Source: Oscillospiraceae bacterium (GTDB taxonomy: Bacteria; Bacillota; Clostridia; Oscillospirales; Ruminococcaceae). Taken from it: 9,333 nt of DNA. The stretch spans positions 1-9,333 of the forward strand of contig JAFPXW010000192.1 of assembly GCA_017394565.1 (NCBI GenBank), in the 5' to 3' direction. The translations under genes were made by a program, and so were the position numbers. This document shows positions 1 through 5,894 of the stretch, piece by piece. The stretch's first letter is position 1. Every line of letters begins with the position of its first letter. Below the pieces are notes generated by a model, which was not told the origin of the DNA, did not search any database, and saw only the letters and a program-made list of their open reading frames with translations.

Positions 1-68
1 ATGGTGATGGTACGATCGATGTTTTCGACTTGGCACTGCTCAAACGCAAGGTGTTCCAGATGAAGTGA
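1..68 (+). CDS. 3' end of a second dockerin copy (partial, possibly artefactual)
   Basis: Read in the frame starting at base 3, this stretch encodes the last 22 residues of a dockerin (a calcium-loop start NGDGTIDVF-type, then LALLKRKVFQMK) and a TGA stop at 66-68. It is identical, base for base, to the reverse complement of 137-204, the 3' end of the minus-strand dockerin gene. Either two convergent dockerin genes share identical 3' ends, or the sequence folds back on itself through a cloning, amplification or assembly artefact. The gene runs off the left edge, so nothing can be said about its catalytic part. Confidence 0.45.
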   Translation, partial: GDGTIDVFDLALLKRKVFQMK

Positions 69-79
69 TGTTTCTCATA

Positions 80-126
80 GAAATGATGCCCTTGAGCGCT
101 GCAAAAACGCTCAGGGGCATCATTTC
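80..126. terminator. Bidirectional hairpin terminator after the dockerin gene
   Basis: The stem pairs 80-98 with 108-126 around a 9-base loop. The GC-rich core is GATGCCC-TTGAGCG with CGCTCAGGGGCATC. The stem base has A/T runs on both sides (AGAAAT and ATTTCT), so it could work in either direction. The one imperfect pair is a U-G wobble in plus-strand RNA but an A-C mismatch in minus-strand RNA. It begins 11 bases past the minus-strand dockerin stop codon. Confidence 0.6.
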
Positions 127-136
127 TATAGAAACA

Positions 137-1198
137 TCACTTCATCTGGAACACCTTGCGTTTGAGCAGTGCCAAGTCGAAAACATCGATCGTACCATCA
201 CCATTCATATAGGCATTCACACTAAGCTTCGCGGCTGGCTCCAGTCCCAGCAGGTACTTTTGCAGGAGAATGATGTCCAGCACGTCGATGCTCTGGTCAC
301 CGTTGACATCGCCTGTCCAGTCGATCGGCACTTCTGCGGTTTCTGTGGTCGGTTCTTCGGTCGTGGGTTCTGTCATCTCCGTCGTGGGTTCGGTCGTCGC
401 TTCCGTTGTCGGAGCTTCCGTCGGTTCAGTGGGAATCTGCTCGCCGGTCAGGTATTCACTCAGCACGCCGCACCAGTATTCCGCCATTTTCTTGTAGCCG
501 TCCTCGCTCGGATGCACACCGTCACCGAGGTCTGCTTTCGTCAGGACAGCATTGATGTCCGCCTGCACGATGGGCTTGCCTTCAGCGGCTTTCTTCGCAA
601 CGACCTCGCGCACCTGCGCATTGTAATCATCGACCGCCGCATCCATTTCCTCCACCGTGTAGGCATCGGTGTAGGTCGTCACATCCGCGTCCATGTAAGG
701 GATCGTGGATACGTACAGCACGCCGTCCTCCGGGATGTAGGTCAGGATCGAATCCACCAGCTTTTCCAGACGATCCCCTGCGTGTTCGAGGTCGTAGGAC
801 GAGAGAATGTCATTCGTGCCGATCTGCAGCATGACCACATCCGCCGGATATTCCTCCATCAGCCAGTCGATAAAATTGTAAATGCCCTGTCTGCCGGGAC
901 AATCCTCGATCGCGTAGCCCGAATAGCCTGCATGATCCGGATCGCAGACACCGTCGATGTACCAGCCGTTCGGCCCGACAAAATCCACATCGTCCGTCAG
1001 CCCCTTGTCATGGAGCAGATACCACAACGGGATGCGATAGCCGCCAACCACGGTAAAGCCATCGGTGATCGAGTCGCCAAGCGGCATGATGCGTACTTTT
1101 TCCGTTTCGTCCACAGCACCGGCTGTCAGGAGCGACGGCAGCATCGTCAGCGCCATCACACCGGCCGTCACAGCGGACACGAGTTTCTGTAATTTCAT
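137..1198 (-). CDS. Secreted SGNH/GDSL esterase with C-terminal type I dockerin
   Basis: This 353-aa secreted hydrolase is probably a carbohydrate (acetyl-xylan type) esterase docked onto a cellulosome scaffoldin outside the cell. Residues 1-28 form a signal peptide (KLQK, hydrophobic core, likely cleavage after TAGA). The SGNH domain spans about 34-250. It shows block I GDSITDG (catalytic Ser43), the GYSGY region near 91-95, block III GTND (127-130) and block V DGVHP (Asp226, His229). Residues 255-289 are a Thr/Pro/Glu linker. Residues 293-353 hold two dockerin calcium-binding repeats (GDVNGDQSIDVLD and NGDGTIDVFD), each followed by a helix. The ATG at 1198 is chosen over upstream starts because it opens the signal peptide and follows a GGGGAAGG ribosome-binding site; upstream codons lie beyond the promoter. 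Family CE3 or a related SGNH esterase family fits; the substrate is inferred. Its 3' end is mirrored at 1-68. Confidence 0.9.
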   Translation of the reverse strand: MKLQKLVSAVTAGVMALTMLPSLLTAGAVDETEKVRIMPLGDSITDGFTVVGGYRIPLWYLLHDKGLTDDVDFVGPNGWYIDGVCDPDHAGYSGYAIEDCPGRQGIYNFIDWLMEEYPADVVMLQIGTNDILSSYDLEHAGDRLEKLVDSILTYIPEDGVLYVSTIPYMDADVTTYTDAYTVEEMDAAVDDYNAQVREVVAKKAAEGKPIVQADINAVLTKADLGDGVHPSEDGYKKMAEYWCGVLSEYLTGEQIPTEPTEAPTTEATTEPTTEMTEPTTEEPTTETAEVPIDWTGDVNGDQSIDVLDIILLQKYLLGLEPAAKLSVNAYMNGDGTIDVFDLALLKRKVFQMK

Positions 1199-1232
1199 AA
1201 TACCTTCCCCTTTCATATATGGTTTTACGTTT

Positions 1233-1262
1233 ATTATAGCATATCCGAGCCGGATTTGTCCA
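1233..1262 (-). promoter_or_regulatory. Sigma-A promoter of the dockerin esterase
   Basis: On the minus strand TGGACA (1257-1262) is followed by an 18-bp spacer and a perfect TATAAT (1233-1238). Transcription would start near 1226, leaving a leader of about 28 nt with the ribosome-binding site. Confidence 0.75.
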
Positions 1263-1364
1263 TCTTTTTTCCGGAAGTGGGAATGTTCTGCGACTTTTTG
1301 GAACCGATTTGCAACGCAGGAAGCCGTTTTCGTGTGAAAATCAGAAAAAATTTTCAAAAACCTC

Positions 1365-1393
1365 TTTACTTTTATGCTATGATGTGTTAAAAT
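1365..1393 (+). promoter_or_regulatory. Likely sigma-A promoter of yerC
   Basis: TTTACT (1365-1370), a 17-bp spacer and TAAAAT (1388-1393) give a plausible start near 1400 and a leader of about 55 nt before the ATG at 1456. It is divergent from the dockerin promoter, with about 100 bp of A/T-rich DNA between the two that shows no other clear element. Confidence 0.55.
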
Positions 1394-1455
1394 AGATGTA
1401 AGTGGTCAGAAAAGCGCATTTCTGGCACAATGAGTCAATGAAAGGAATCACCAAT

Positions 1456-1794
1456 ATGAAACGAGGAAGATCCAAGCCCTCAGCTGTTGAAGAGCTGTAT
1501 GAGGCGATCCTTTGTCTGGAAACCAAGGAGGAATGCAGCGCGTTCTTTGACGATCTCTGCACCGTTCTGGAACTCCAGACCATGTCCCAGCGTCTTCAGG
1601 TCGCGAAGATGCTGCGCGAACATCACGTTTACAGCGACATCGTTGCCGCAACCAGCGCCAGCACGGCGACCATCAGCCGTGTCAATCGCTCTCTGAACGG
1701 CGGCTATGACATCGTGTTCGACCGTCTGAAGGCGAGAAATCAGTACCGTCCCACGGTCATTGAGAATACCGGCGAGGAAAAGGACAGCGAATGA
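1456..1794 (+). CDS. yerC: YerC/YecD-family TrpR-like DNA-binding regulator
   Basis: The 112-aa product is a small cytoplasmic helix-turn-helix protein of the TrpR-related YerC/YecD family found in many Firmicutes. It probably represses transcription, but its ligand and targets are not known to me. Residues about 11-40 are an all-helical dimerisation part. Residues about 42-88 carry the TrpR-like HTH: a QTMSQRLQVAKML helix, the turn and recognition region DIVAATSASTATISRVNRSL, then NGGYDIVFDRL. The last ~15 residues are an acidic, probably disordered tail. In-frame ATGs exist at 1402 and 1438, but the ATG at 1456 is preceded by AAAGGA with 9 nt spacing, starts the family's usual basic N-terminus and gives the expected length. 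It appears to be its own transcription unit. Confidence 0.88.
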   Translation: MKRGRSKPSAVEELYEAILCLETKEECSAFFDDLCTVLELQTMSQRLQVAKMLREHHVYSDIVAATSASTATISRVNRSLNGGYDIVFDRLKARNQYRPTVIENTGEEKDSE

Positions 1795-1802
1795 TCCCGC
1801 AC

Positions 1803-1839
1803 CGGATTTGCCGGAAAAATCCGTATTTCCGGCAGTTTT
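1803..1839 (+). terminator. Overlapping alternative hairpins after yerC, probable terminator
   Basis: Two mutually exclusive stems overlap: CGGATTT (1803-1809) with AAATCCG (1817-1823), and GCCGGAAA (1810-1817) with TTTCCGGC (1826-1833). The second is followed by a short AGTTTT, so it could act as a weak terminator 15 bases after the yerC stop. The U-tract is poor. Confidence 0.45.
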
Positions 1840-1922
1840 GGGGGAATTTTCTATGATATTATCTAAATTTGCCCTATTTCCTATGTGAAATTCTGTTGAA
1901 ACGACAATTTTTCGCAAAAACC

Positions 1923-1951
1923 TTGACATTTCGGGAAAAATCGTATATAAT
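1923..1951 (+). promoter_or_regulatory. Consensus sigma-A promoter of hup
   Basis: A perfect TTGACA (1923-1928) and a perfect TATAAT (1946-1951) are separated by 17 bp. Transcription would start near 1958, leaving a ~30-nt leader with GGAGG at 1973-1977. Full consensus fits a highly expressed nucleoid protein. Confidence 0.92.
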
Positions 1952-1987
1952 ACAAATATATTATTCTTAATTGGAGGATGTTACACT

Positions 1988-2263
1988 ATGAAAAAAGCAG
2001 AACTGATTCAGGTCGTAGCAGAAAAGACCGGCAAGTCCAAGAAGGACGCAGCCGTTTATGTTGACGCAATCTTCGAGTCCATCAAGGACGCTATGGTAGC
2101 TGGTGACAAGGTTACTCTGACTGGCTTCGGCGTATTTGAGGTTCGTGAGCGTGCAGCTAAGCAGTGCAAGAACCCGCGTACCGGCGAGATGCAGAACGTT
2201 CCGGCTTGCAAGGCTCCGGCATTCAAGGCTGGTAAGAACCTGAAGGAAGCTGTCAACAAGTAA
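1988..2263 (+). CDS. hup: HU family nucleoid DNA-binding protein
   Basis: The 91-aa protein is a full-length HU. It binds and bends DNA as a dimer and compacts the nucleoid. The N-terminal helices (MKKAELIQVVAEKTG) and helix 2 are standard. The core GDKVTLTGFGVFEVRERAA (about 40-57) leads into the beta-arm with Asn62-Pro63, whose proline intercalates into DNA in this family, then RTGE, and the arm returns through VPACKAPAFKAGK to the last helix. Two cysteines are unusual for HU: Cys60 just before the arm tip and Cys74 on the return strand. The start is certain: GGAGG lies 10 nt upstream. Codon use (GCT, GGT and GTT more frequent) differs from the GC-rich neighbours, as expected for high expression. 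It is monocistronic, between its own promoter and strong terminators. Confidence 0.97.
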   Translation: MKKAELIQVVAEKTGKSKKDAAVYVDAIFESIKDAMVAGDKVTLTGFGVFEVRERAAKQCKNPRTGEMQNVPACKAPAFKAGKNLKEAVNK

Positions 2264-2279
2264 GTTCAGCAAAGAAATC

Positions 2280-2310
2280 ACCGCCTACGAAACACGCAGG
2301 CGGTCTTTTT
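2280..2310 (+). terminator. Intrinsic terminator of hup
   Basis: ACCGCCT (2280-2286) pairs with AGGCGGT (2298-2304) around an 11-base loop, followed by CTTTTTGTTT. It lies 16 bases after the hup stop. Read in the other direction the stem is followed by GATTTCTTTG, so it may also stop transcripts from the convergent pflA. Confidence 0.85.
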
Positions 2311-2314
2311 GTTT

Positions 2315-2343
2315 AAGCAGGGCGATCAACCCTGCTTCTTTTT
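2315..2343 (+). terminator. Second tandem terminator, overlapping the pflA 3' end
   Basis: AAGCAGGG (2315-2322) pairs perfectly with CCCTGCTT (2330-2337) around a 7-base loop, followed by CTTTTT. It faces the plus direction as a backup for hup. Its downstream arm and U-tract lie in the last codons and stop of the convergent pflA, so one sequence serves as both coding DNA and terminator. Confidence 0.7.
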
Positions 2344-3093
2344 ATAGTCTGCCACCAGTCTTTTCTTGAGTCCCTTGAGAATGTTCTCCCGTGCTGTGAC
2401 CGCAAGTTCCTTGTCCGCAGGCGGTGTCCCCTCCAGCGGATACGGGATGCCGAGTTCCTCATATTTGCGCTTGCCCATGTCGTGATACGGCAGGCAGTCG
2501 ATGCCCTTGAGCGTTTTCAGGCCGCCGAGGAAATCGCCGAGGCGTTCCTGCTCCTCCGGACTGTCCGTCCAGTCTGGTACGATGACATGGCGGATCCAGA
2601 TGTCGATCCCCTTTTCGCTCAGACGTTTCGCAAACGCGAGGATCCGGTCGATCGGCTGCGAGGTCAGCGCTTTGTGGCGTTCGGGATCAATGTGCTTGAT
2701 GTCGAGCATCACGAGATCCGTCACCGAAAGCAGCGCATCAAAGCGCTCCGGACAGGCGGGATCGTAGCAAATGCCGGACGTGTCCAGACAGGTGTGGATC
2801 TTCCGGCGTCTGGCTTCCGAAAACAGCGCCGTCAGAAATTCCATCTGCGCCATCGGCTCACCGCCGGTCGCGGTAATGCCGCCGTTCCGGTAAAATGCCT
2901 TGTTTCGTTCATACGCTTTCAGGATCTCGTCCACGGTCATGGATGTACCCTTGCCGAATTCCCATGTATCGGGATTGTGGCAATACAGACATCGCATCGG
3001 ACATCCCTGAAAAAACACCACAAACCGCACGCCCGGCCCATCGACAGTCCCGAACGACTCCGTAGAATGGATGTGACCGATCAGTTCTTCCAT
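2326..3093 (-). CDS. pflA: Pyruvate formate-lyase activating enzyme (radical SAM)
   Basis: This 255-aa activase uses a [4Fe-4S] cluster and S-adenosylmethionine to abstract hydrogen from the PFL glycine, giving the stable glycyl radical. The sequence has the family opening IGHIHSTESFGTVDGPGVRF, the radical-SAM cluster motif CPMRCLYC (Cys31, Cys35, Cys38) followed by HNPDTW, and the SAM-binding TGGEP at about 76-80. Length matches the ~246-aa E. coli enzyme. An ATG at 3141 is in frame, but the one at 3093 follows AGGGGAG and starts the family's conserved N-terminus. It is the last gene of the split-PFL operon, 85 bases after the radical subunit, with a stem-loop between. Here its target glycine lies on a separate 83-residue protein, so recognition may differ from that of one-chain PFL. 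Confidence 0.95.
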   Translation of the reverse strand: MEELIGHIHSTESFGTVDGPGVRFVVFFQGCPMRCLYCHNPDTWEFGKGTSMTVDEILKAYERNKAFYRNGGITATGGEPMAQMEFLTALFSEARRRKIHTCLDTSGICYDPACPERFDALLSVTDLVMLDIKHIDPERHKALTSQPIDRILAFAKRLSEKGIDIWIRHVIVPDWTDSPEEQERLGDFLGGLKTLKGIDCLPYHDMGKRKYEELGIPYPLEGTPPADKELAVTARENILKGLKKRLVADYKKKQG

Positions 3094-3127
3094 CTTAAAA
3101 CAGCTCCCCTTTTCGTAAACAAGCATT

Positions 3128-3155
3128 GCCCCCTTCACCATCCGGTGTCGGGGGC
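3128..3155 (-). other. Stem-loop between the radical subunit gene and pflA
   Basis: GCCCCC pairs with GGGGGC (3128-3133 with 3150-3155), with an inner CACC/GGTG stem around a 4-base loop and a small internal bulge. In the sense direction it is followed by AATGCTTGTTT, a poor U-tract. It could be a partial terminator or an mRNA-protecting hairpin that lowers activase expression relative to the PFL subunits. Confidence 0.6.
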
Positions 3156-3178
3156 TTTGCGATTTCAGCTATGTTTGA

Positions 3179-3430
3179 TCAGATCTTGTCGTGGAACGTT
3201 CTGCTGATGACGTCGTCCTGCTGTTCCTTGGTCAGCTTGATGAAGTTGACTGCGTAGCCGGAAACACGGATGGTCAGCTGCGGATACTTCTCCGGATGCG
3301 CCTGTGCATCCAGCAGCGTTTCACGGGTGAAAACATTGACGTTCAGGTGGTGGCCGCCCTTCTGTACATAGCCGTCCAGAAGCTCAACCAGATTGTCGAC
3401 CTGCTGCTCATTTACATTGACATCTGCCAT
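3179..3430 (-). CDS. grcA: Stand-alone glycyl-radical subunit of split PFL (GrcA-like)
   Basis: This 83-aa protein is the C-terminal glycyl-radical domain of PFL made as a separate chain. Residues 11-33 (VDNLVELLDGY, then GGHHLNVNV) match the segment that in one-chain PFL leads into the domain. HPEKYPQLTIRVSGYAV (45-61) is the radical loop with Gly58, and LTKEQQDDVISRTF closes the domain. Only the first ~10 residues are new. AAGGAGG at 3439-3445 with 8-nt spacing sets the start. E. coli YfiD/GrcA is a similar stand-alone domain that replaces an oxygen-damaged PFL C-terminus. Here the upstream PFL has no domain of its own, so this chain should be essential for activity rather than a spare. It presumably binds the barrel subunit, brings Gly58 near the catalytic cysteines, and is activated by PflA. 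Confidence 0.93.
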   Translation of the reverse strand: MADVNVNEQQVDNLVELLDGYVQKGGHHLNVNVFTRETLLDAQAHPEKYPQLTIRVSGYAVNFIKLTKEQQDDVISRTFHDKI

Positions 3431-3464
3431 GGTAATAACCTCCTTGTAAATATGGGTGGTTTAT

Positions 3465-3480
3465 GGAGCTTTAAAGCTCC
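3465..3480. repeat. Perfect 16-bp palindrome over the stop codon of the 77-aa gene
   Basis: GGAGCTTTAAAGCTCC is its own reverse complement and contains the TAA stop of the upstream small gene. In mRNA it would form a 5-bp GGAGC/GCTCC stem. It may be an RNA processing or stability site between the two small PFL genes, or chance. Confidence 0.6.
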
Positions 3481-3704
3481 TCATCATCTTCCTCTGGTTC
3501 CTCGCCGAGATTCGGGACGGCACAGGGGCCAAGCTTCGGGTTGCATTCCGTCGAGTTGACGGTCTGCACCTTCGTCTGCTCCCCGATGTCGAGATTAATG
3601 TGCTGGCTGCCTGTCTCACACAAGTGATCGAGCAGCGCCACCAGCTCATCGGGATCCATATCCGCAGGAATGTTCGGATTCTGATTATTCGGCTGCATCT
3701 TCAT
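3471..3704 (-). CDS. 77-aa protein resembling part of the glycyl-radical domain, no radical loop
   Basis: I do not recognise a named family. The gene lies between the PFL barrel gene and the radical subunit gene and overlaps the end of the former by 20 bases. A perfect AGGAGG lies 6 nt before the ATG at 3704, so it is probably translated by coupling. Residues 1-18 are Asn/Pro-rich. Residues 21-40 (LVALLDHLCETGSQHINLDI) line up without gaps with residues 14-33 of the radical subunit (LVELLDGYVQKGGHHLNVNV), 8 of 20 identical and most others conservative. The similarity ends there: no QLTIRVSGYA loop follows. A Cys-containing stretch (Cys54 and Cys61; Cys29 lies in the shared segment) precedes a strongly acidic tail, EEPEEDDEEL. 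Possible roles, all inferred, are a third structural subunit, a placeholder for the empty docking site, or a regulator. It does not look like random sequence or a frameshift. Confidence 0.8.
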   Translation of the reverse strand: MKMQPNNQNPNIPADMDPDELVALLDHLCETGSQHINLDIGEQTKVQTVNSTECNPKLGPCAVPNLGEEPEEDDEEL

Positions 3705-5811
3705 TGAGCGCCTCCTGTGTCAGGCGATCAATGTCCAGATCGCCTGCGAAGATCTTGGTATTCTTACCGAGGGCATCCGGAATGATGGAGAAGGTATTGG
3801 AGATACCGTCCTGTGCGTGACGGAACGGAAGTTTCGCAACAGAGGACAGCGATGCAACTGCACCGTGGGTATCTCTGCCGTGCATCGGGTTTGCACCCGG
3901 AGCCAGCGGCACGCCCTGCTTTCTGCCGTCCGGTGTGTTACCGGTCTTCTTACCGTAAACAACGTTGGAAGTGATGGTCAGGATGGACATGGTCGGTACG
4001 CTGTCGCGATAGGTGTGGTGCTTTCTGATCTTGTCCATAAAGGTGCGGACGATATTGACTGCGAGCTGATCTACGCGGTCGTCGTCGTTGCCGTACTTCG
4101 GGAAATCGCCCTCGATCTGGTAGTCTACCACGACATTCTTGGCAACGTCGATCACATTGCCCTGCTTGTCGGTGATCTCGATATCCTTGCGGATGGGCTT
4201 TACCTTTGCGTACTTGATCGCAGACAGGGAGTCAGCAACGACCGACAGACCTGCGATACCGGTTGCAAAATAGCGCTTGACATCGCGGTCATGCAGTGCC
4301 ATCTGGAGTCTCTCGTAGCTGTACTTGTCGTGCATATAGTGGATGACGTTCAGGGTGTTGACATACAGACCAGCCAGCCACTCCATCATGTCGTCATACT
4401 TCTGCATCACATCGTCGAAGTCGAGGTACTCGCCCTCTACCGGACGATACTTCGGGCCGACCTGAACGCCGAGGCGCTCATCCACACCGCCGTTGATCGC
4501 GTAGAGCAGGCACTTTGCGAGGTTTGCTCTTGCGCCAAAGAACTGCATTTCCTTGCCGACACGCATGGAGGATACGCAGCAGGCGATGGTGTAGTCGTCG
4601 CCGTGGGTAACACGCATCAGGTCATCGTTCTCATACTGGATGGAGGAGGACTTGATGGACATCTTTGCGCAGAAGCGCTTGAAGTTCAGCGGCAGCTTGG
4701 TAGACCAGAGAATGGTCATATTCGGCTCCGGTGCGGTGCCGAGGTTATTGAGGGTATTCAGATAACGGAAAGAATTCTTGGTGACCATGTGCTGACCGTC
4801 TACAGAAACGCCGCCGATGGACTCCGTCACCCATGTCGGATCGCCGGAGAACAGCGAGTTGTATTCCGGTGTTCTTGCAAACTTGACCAGACGCAGCTTC
4901 ATGATGAAGTGGTCGATCAGCTCCTGTGCTTCACGCTCGGTGAGGATACCGCGCTCCAGGTCACGCTGGATATAGATATCCAGGAAGGTGGAGGTGCGTC
5001 CGAGGGACATTGCAGCACCGTTCTGCTCCTTGACAGCAGCAAGATAGCCGAAGTACAGCCACTGGATCGCTTCCTGTGCATTCTTTGCCGGGCGGGAGAT
5101 ATCGAAGCCGTAGATCTCACCGAGCTTCTTGAGGTCCTTGAGGGCATTGATCTGCTCAGAAAGCTCCTCACGCAGACGGATGTTCTTGGAGGTCATACGA
5201 ACGAAATGGGTAGCCTTCTGATGCTCCTTGTCCTCGATCAGCTTATCAACGCCGTACAGAGCCACACGCCTGTAGTCGCCGACGATTCTGCCTCTGCCGT
5301 AAGCATCCGGCAGACCGGTCAGGATCGCTGCGTGACGCGCAAGCTTCATCTCCGGCGTGTACGCATCAAAAACGCCCTGGTTGTGAGTCTTTCTGTACTT
5401 GGTGAAAATTTCAACAACCTCCGGATCTACCTCGTAGCCGTACTCCTTGCAGGCCTGCTGTGCCATACGGATACCACCGAACGGCTGGAGGGAACGCTTG
5501 AACGGCTTGTCTGTCTGGAAGCCGACAATCTTCTCCAGACTCTTGTTCAGGTAGCCGGGGCCATGAGACGTGATGGTGGAAATGATCTTGGTATCCATAT
5601 CGAGGACGCCGCCCGCTTCGCGCTCCTGGCGGGACAGATCCATCACCTGCTCCCAGAGCTTGGTCGTCGCCTCAGTGGGGCCTTCGAGGAAGCTCTCATC
5701 ACCGTCATACGGTGTGTAGTTCTTCAGGATAAAGTCGCGGACGTTAACGGAGGTGTTGCTCCATCTGCCCGGCTCGAAGCCTTCCCACTCGGGTGCAAAA
5801 GATTTAAACAT
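3685..5811 (-). CDS. pflB: Pyruvate formate-lyase barrel subunit lacking the glycyl-radical domain
   Basis: The 708-aa protein is the large part of PFL, which converts pyruvate and CoA to formate and acetyl-CoA without oxygen. It starts like other PFLs (EWEGF...W, VRDFILKNYTPYDGDESFLEGPTE) and has the catalytic pair Cys411-Cys412 in IACCVSSMRVGKEMQFFGARANLAK and the late NTPDGR motif (625-630) followed by PLAPGANPMHGRD. It then runs to DALGK (679-683), after which one-chain PFLs continue into the radical domain. Here a 25-residue tail ending QEALNEDAAE stops instead; E. coli PFL is 760 aa. The missing domain is the separate gene at 3179-3430. The ATG at 5811 is preferred because GGAAAGG precedes it and the family N-terminus begins there; ATGs at 5823 and 5832 are possible. 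It is the first gene of the operon. The split has its own start sites and an intervening gene, so it is not a sequencing frameshift. Confidence 0.96.
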   Translation of the reverse strand: MFKSFAPEWEGFEPGRWSNTSVNVRDFILKNYTPYDGDESFLEGPTEATTKLWEQVMDLSRQEREAGGVLDMDTKIISTITSHGPGYLNKSLEKIVGFQTDKPFKRSLQPFGGIRMAQQACKEYGYEVDPEVVEIFTKYRKTHNQGVFDAYTPEMKLARHAAILTGLPDAYGRGRIVGDYRRVALYGVDKLIEDKEHQKATHFVRMTSKNIRLREELSEQINALKDLKKLGEIYGFDISRPAKNAQEAIQWLYFGYLAAVKEQNGAAMSLGRTSTFLDIYIQRDLERGILTEREAQELIDHFIMKLRLVKFARTPEYNSLFSGDPTWVTESIGGVSVDGQHMVTKNSFRYLNTLNNLGTAPEPNMTILWSTKLPLNFKRFCAKMSIKSSSIQYENDDLMRVTHGDDYTIACCVSSMRVGKEMQFFGARANLAKCLLYAINGGVDERLGVQVGPKYRPVEGEYLDFDDVMQKYDDMMEWLAGLYVNTLNVIHYMHDKYSYERLQMALHDRDVKRYFATGIAGLSVVADSLSAIKYAKVKPIRKDIEITDKQGNVIDVAKNVVVDYQIEGDFPKYGNDDDRVDQLAVNIVRTFMDKIRKHHTYRDSVPTMSILTITSNVVYGKKTGNTPDGRKQGVPLAPGANPMHGRDTHGAVASLSSVAKLPFRHAQDGISNTFSIIPDALGKNTKIFAGDLDIDRLTQEALNEDAAE

Positions 5812-5894
5812 ATACTCAATCATCCTTTCCATACACAACAAAACGCCGCGGCTGAACCGTACAGCAGCTTTACGTTCTGTTTTCCTTACATATA

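Larger units (their letters stand above)
1..204. repeat. Near-perfect 204-bp palindrome reaching the left edge
   Basis: Bases 1-75 pair with 130-204 without a mismatch. Bases 77-98 pair with 108-129 apart from one T/G position (92 opposite 114), and base 76 is unpaired. The loop is 99-107. The arms contain the dockerin 3' coding sequence, the stop codon and the terminator stem, so the palindrome is far longer than a terminator needs. Because the outer arm is still perfect at base 1, its true length cannot be seen here. Confidence 0.95.

Noticed and set aside
330..440. Short tandem repeats as a possible repeat array
   Set aside because: They encode the Thr/Glu/Pro linker between the esterase and the dockerin, a normal low-complexity linker rather than a separate element.
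65..1192. Open frame antisense to the dockerin esterase
   Set aside because: The product is Arg/His/Cys-rich without a family pattern and starts inside the palindrome. The opposite strand has a signal peptide, SGNH motifs and a dockerin.
3431..3704. PFL split explained as a frameshift or sequencing error
   Set aside because: The barrel, the 77-aa protein and the radical subunit each have their own start and a strong ribosome-binding site. About 250 bases with a complete small gene separate the two PFL parts, which a single indel cannot produce.
3471..3704. The 77-aa protein as an iron-sulfur small subunit like those of benzylsuccinate synthase or HPA decarboxylase
   Set aside because: It has only three cysteines with irregular spacing, too few for the cluster-binding pattern of those subunits, though a shared cluster with a partner cannot be excluded.
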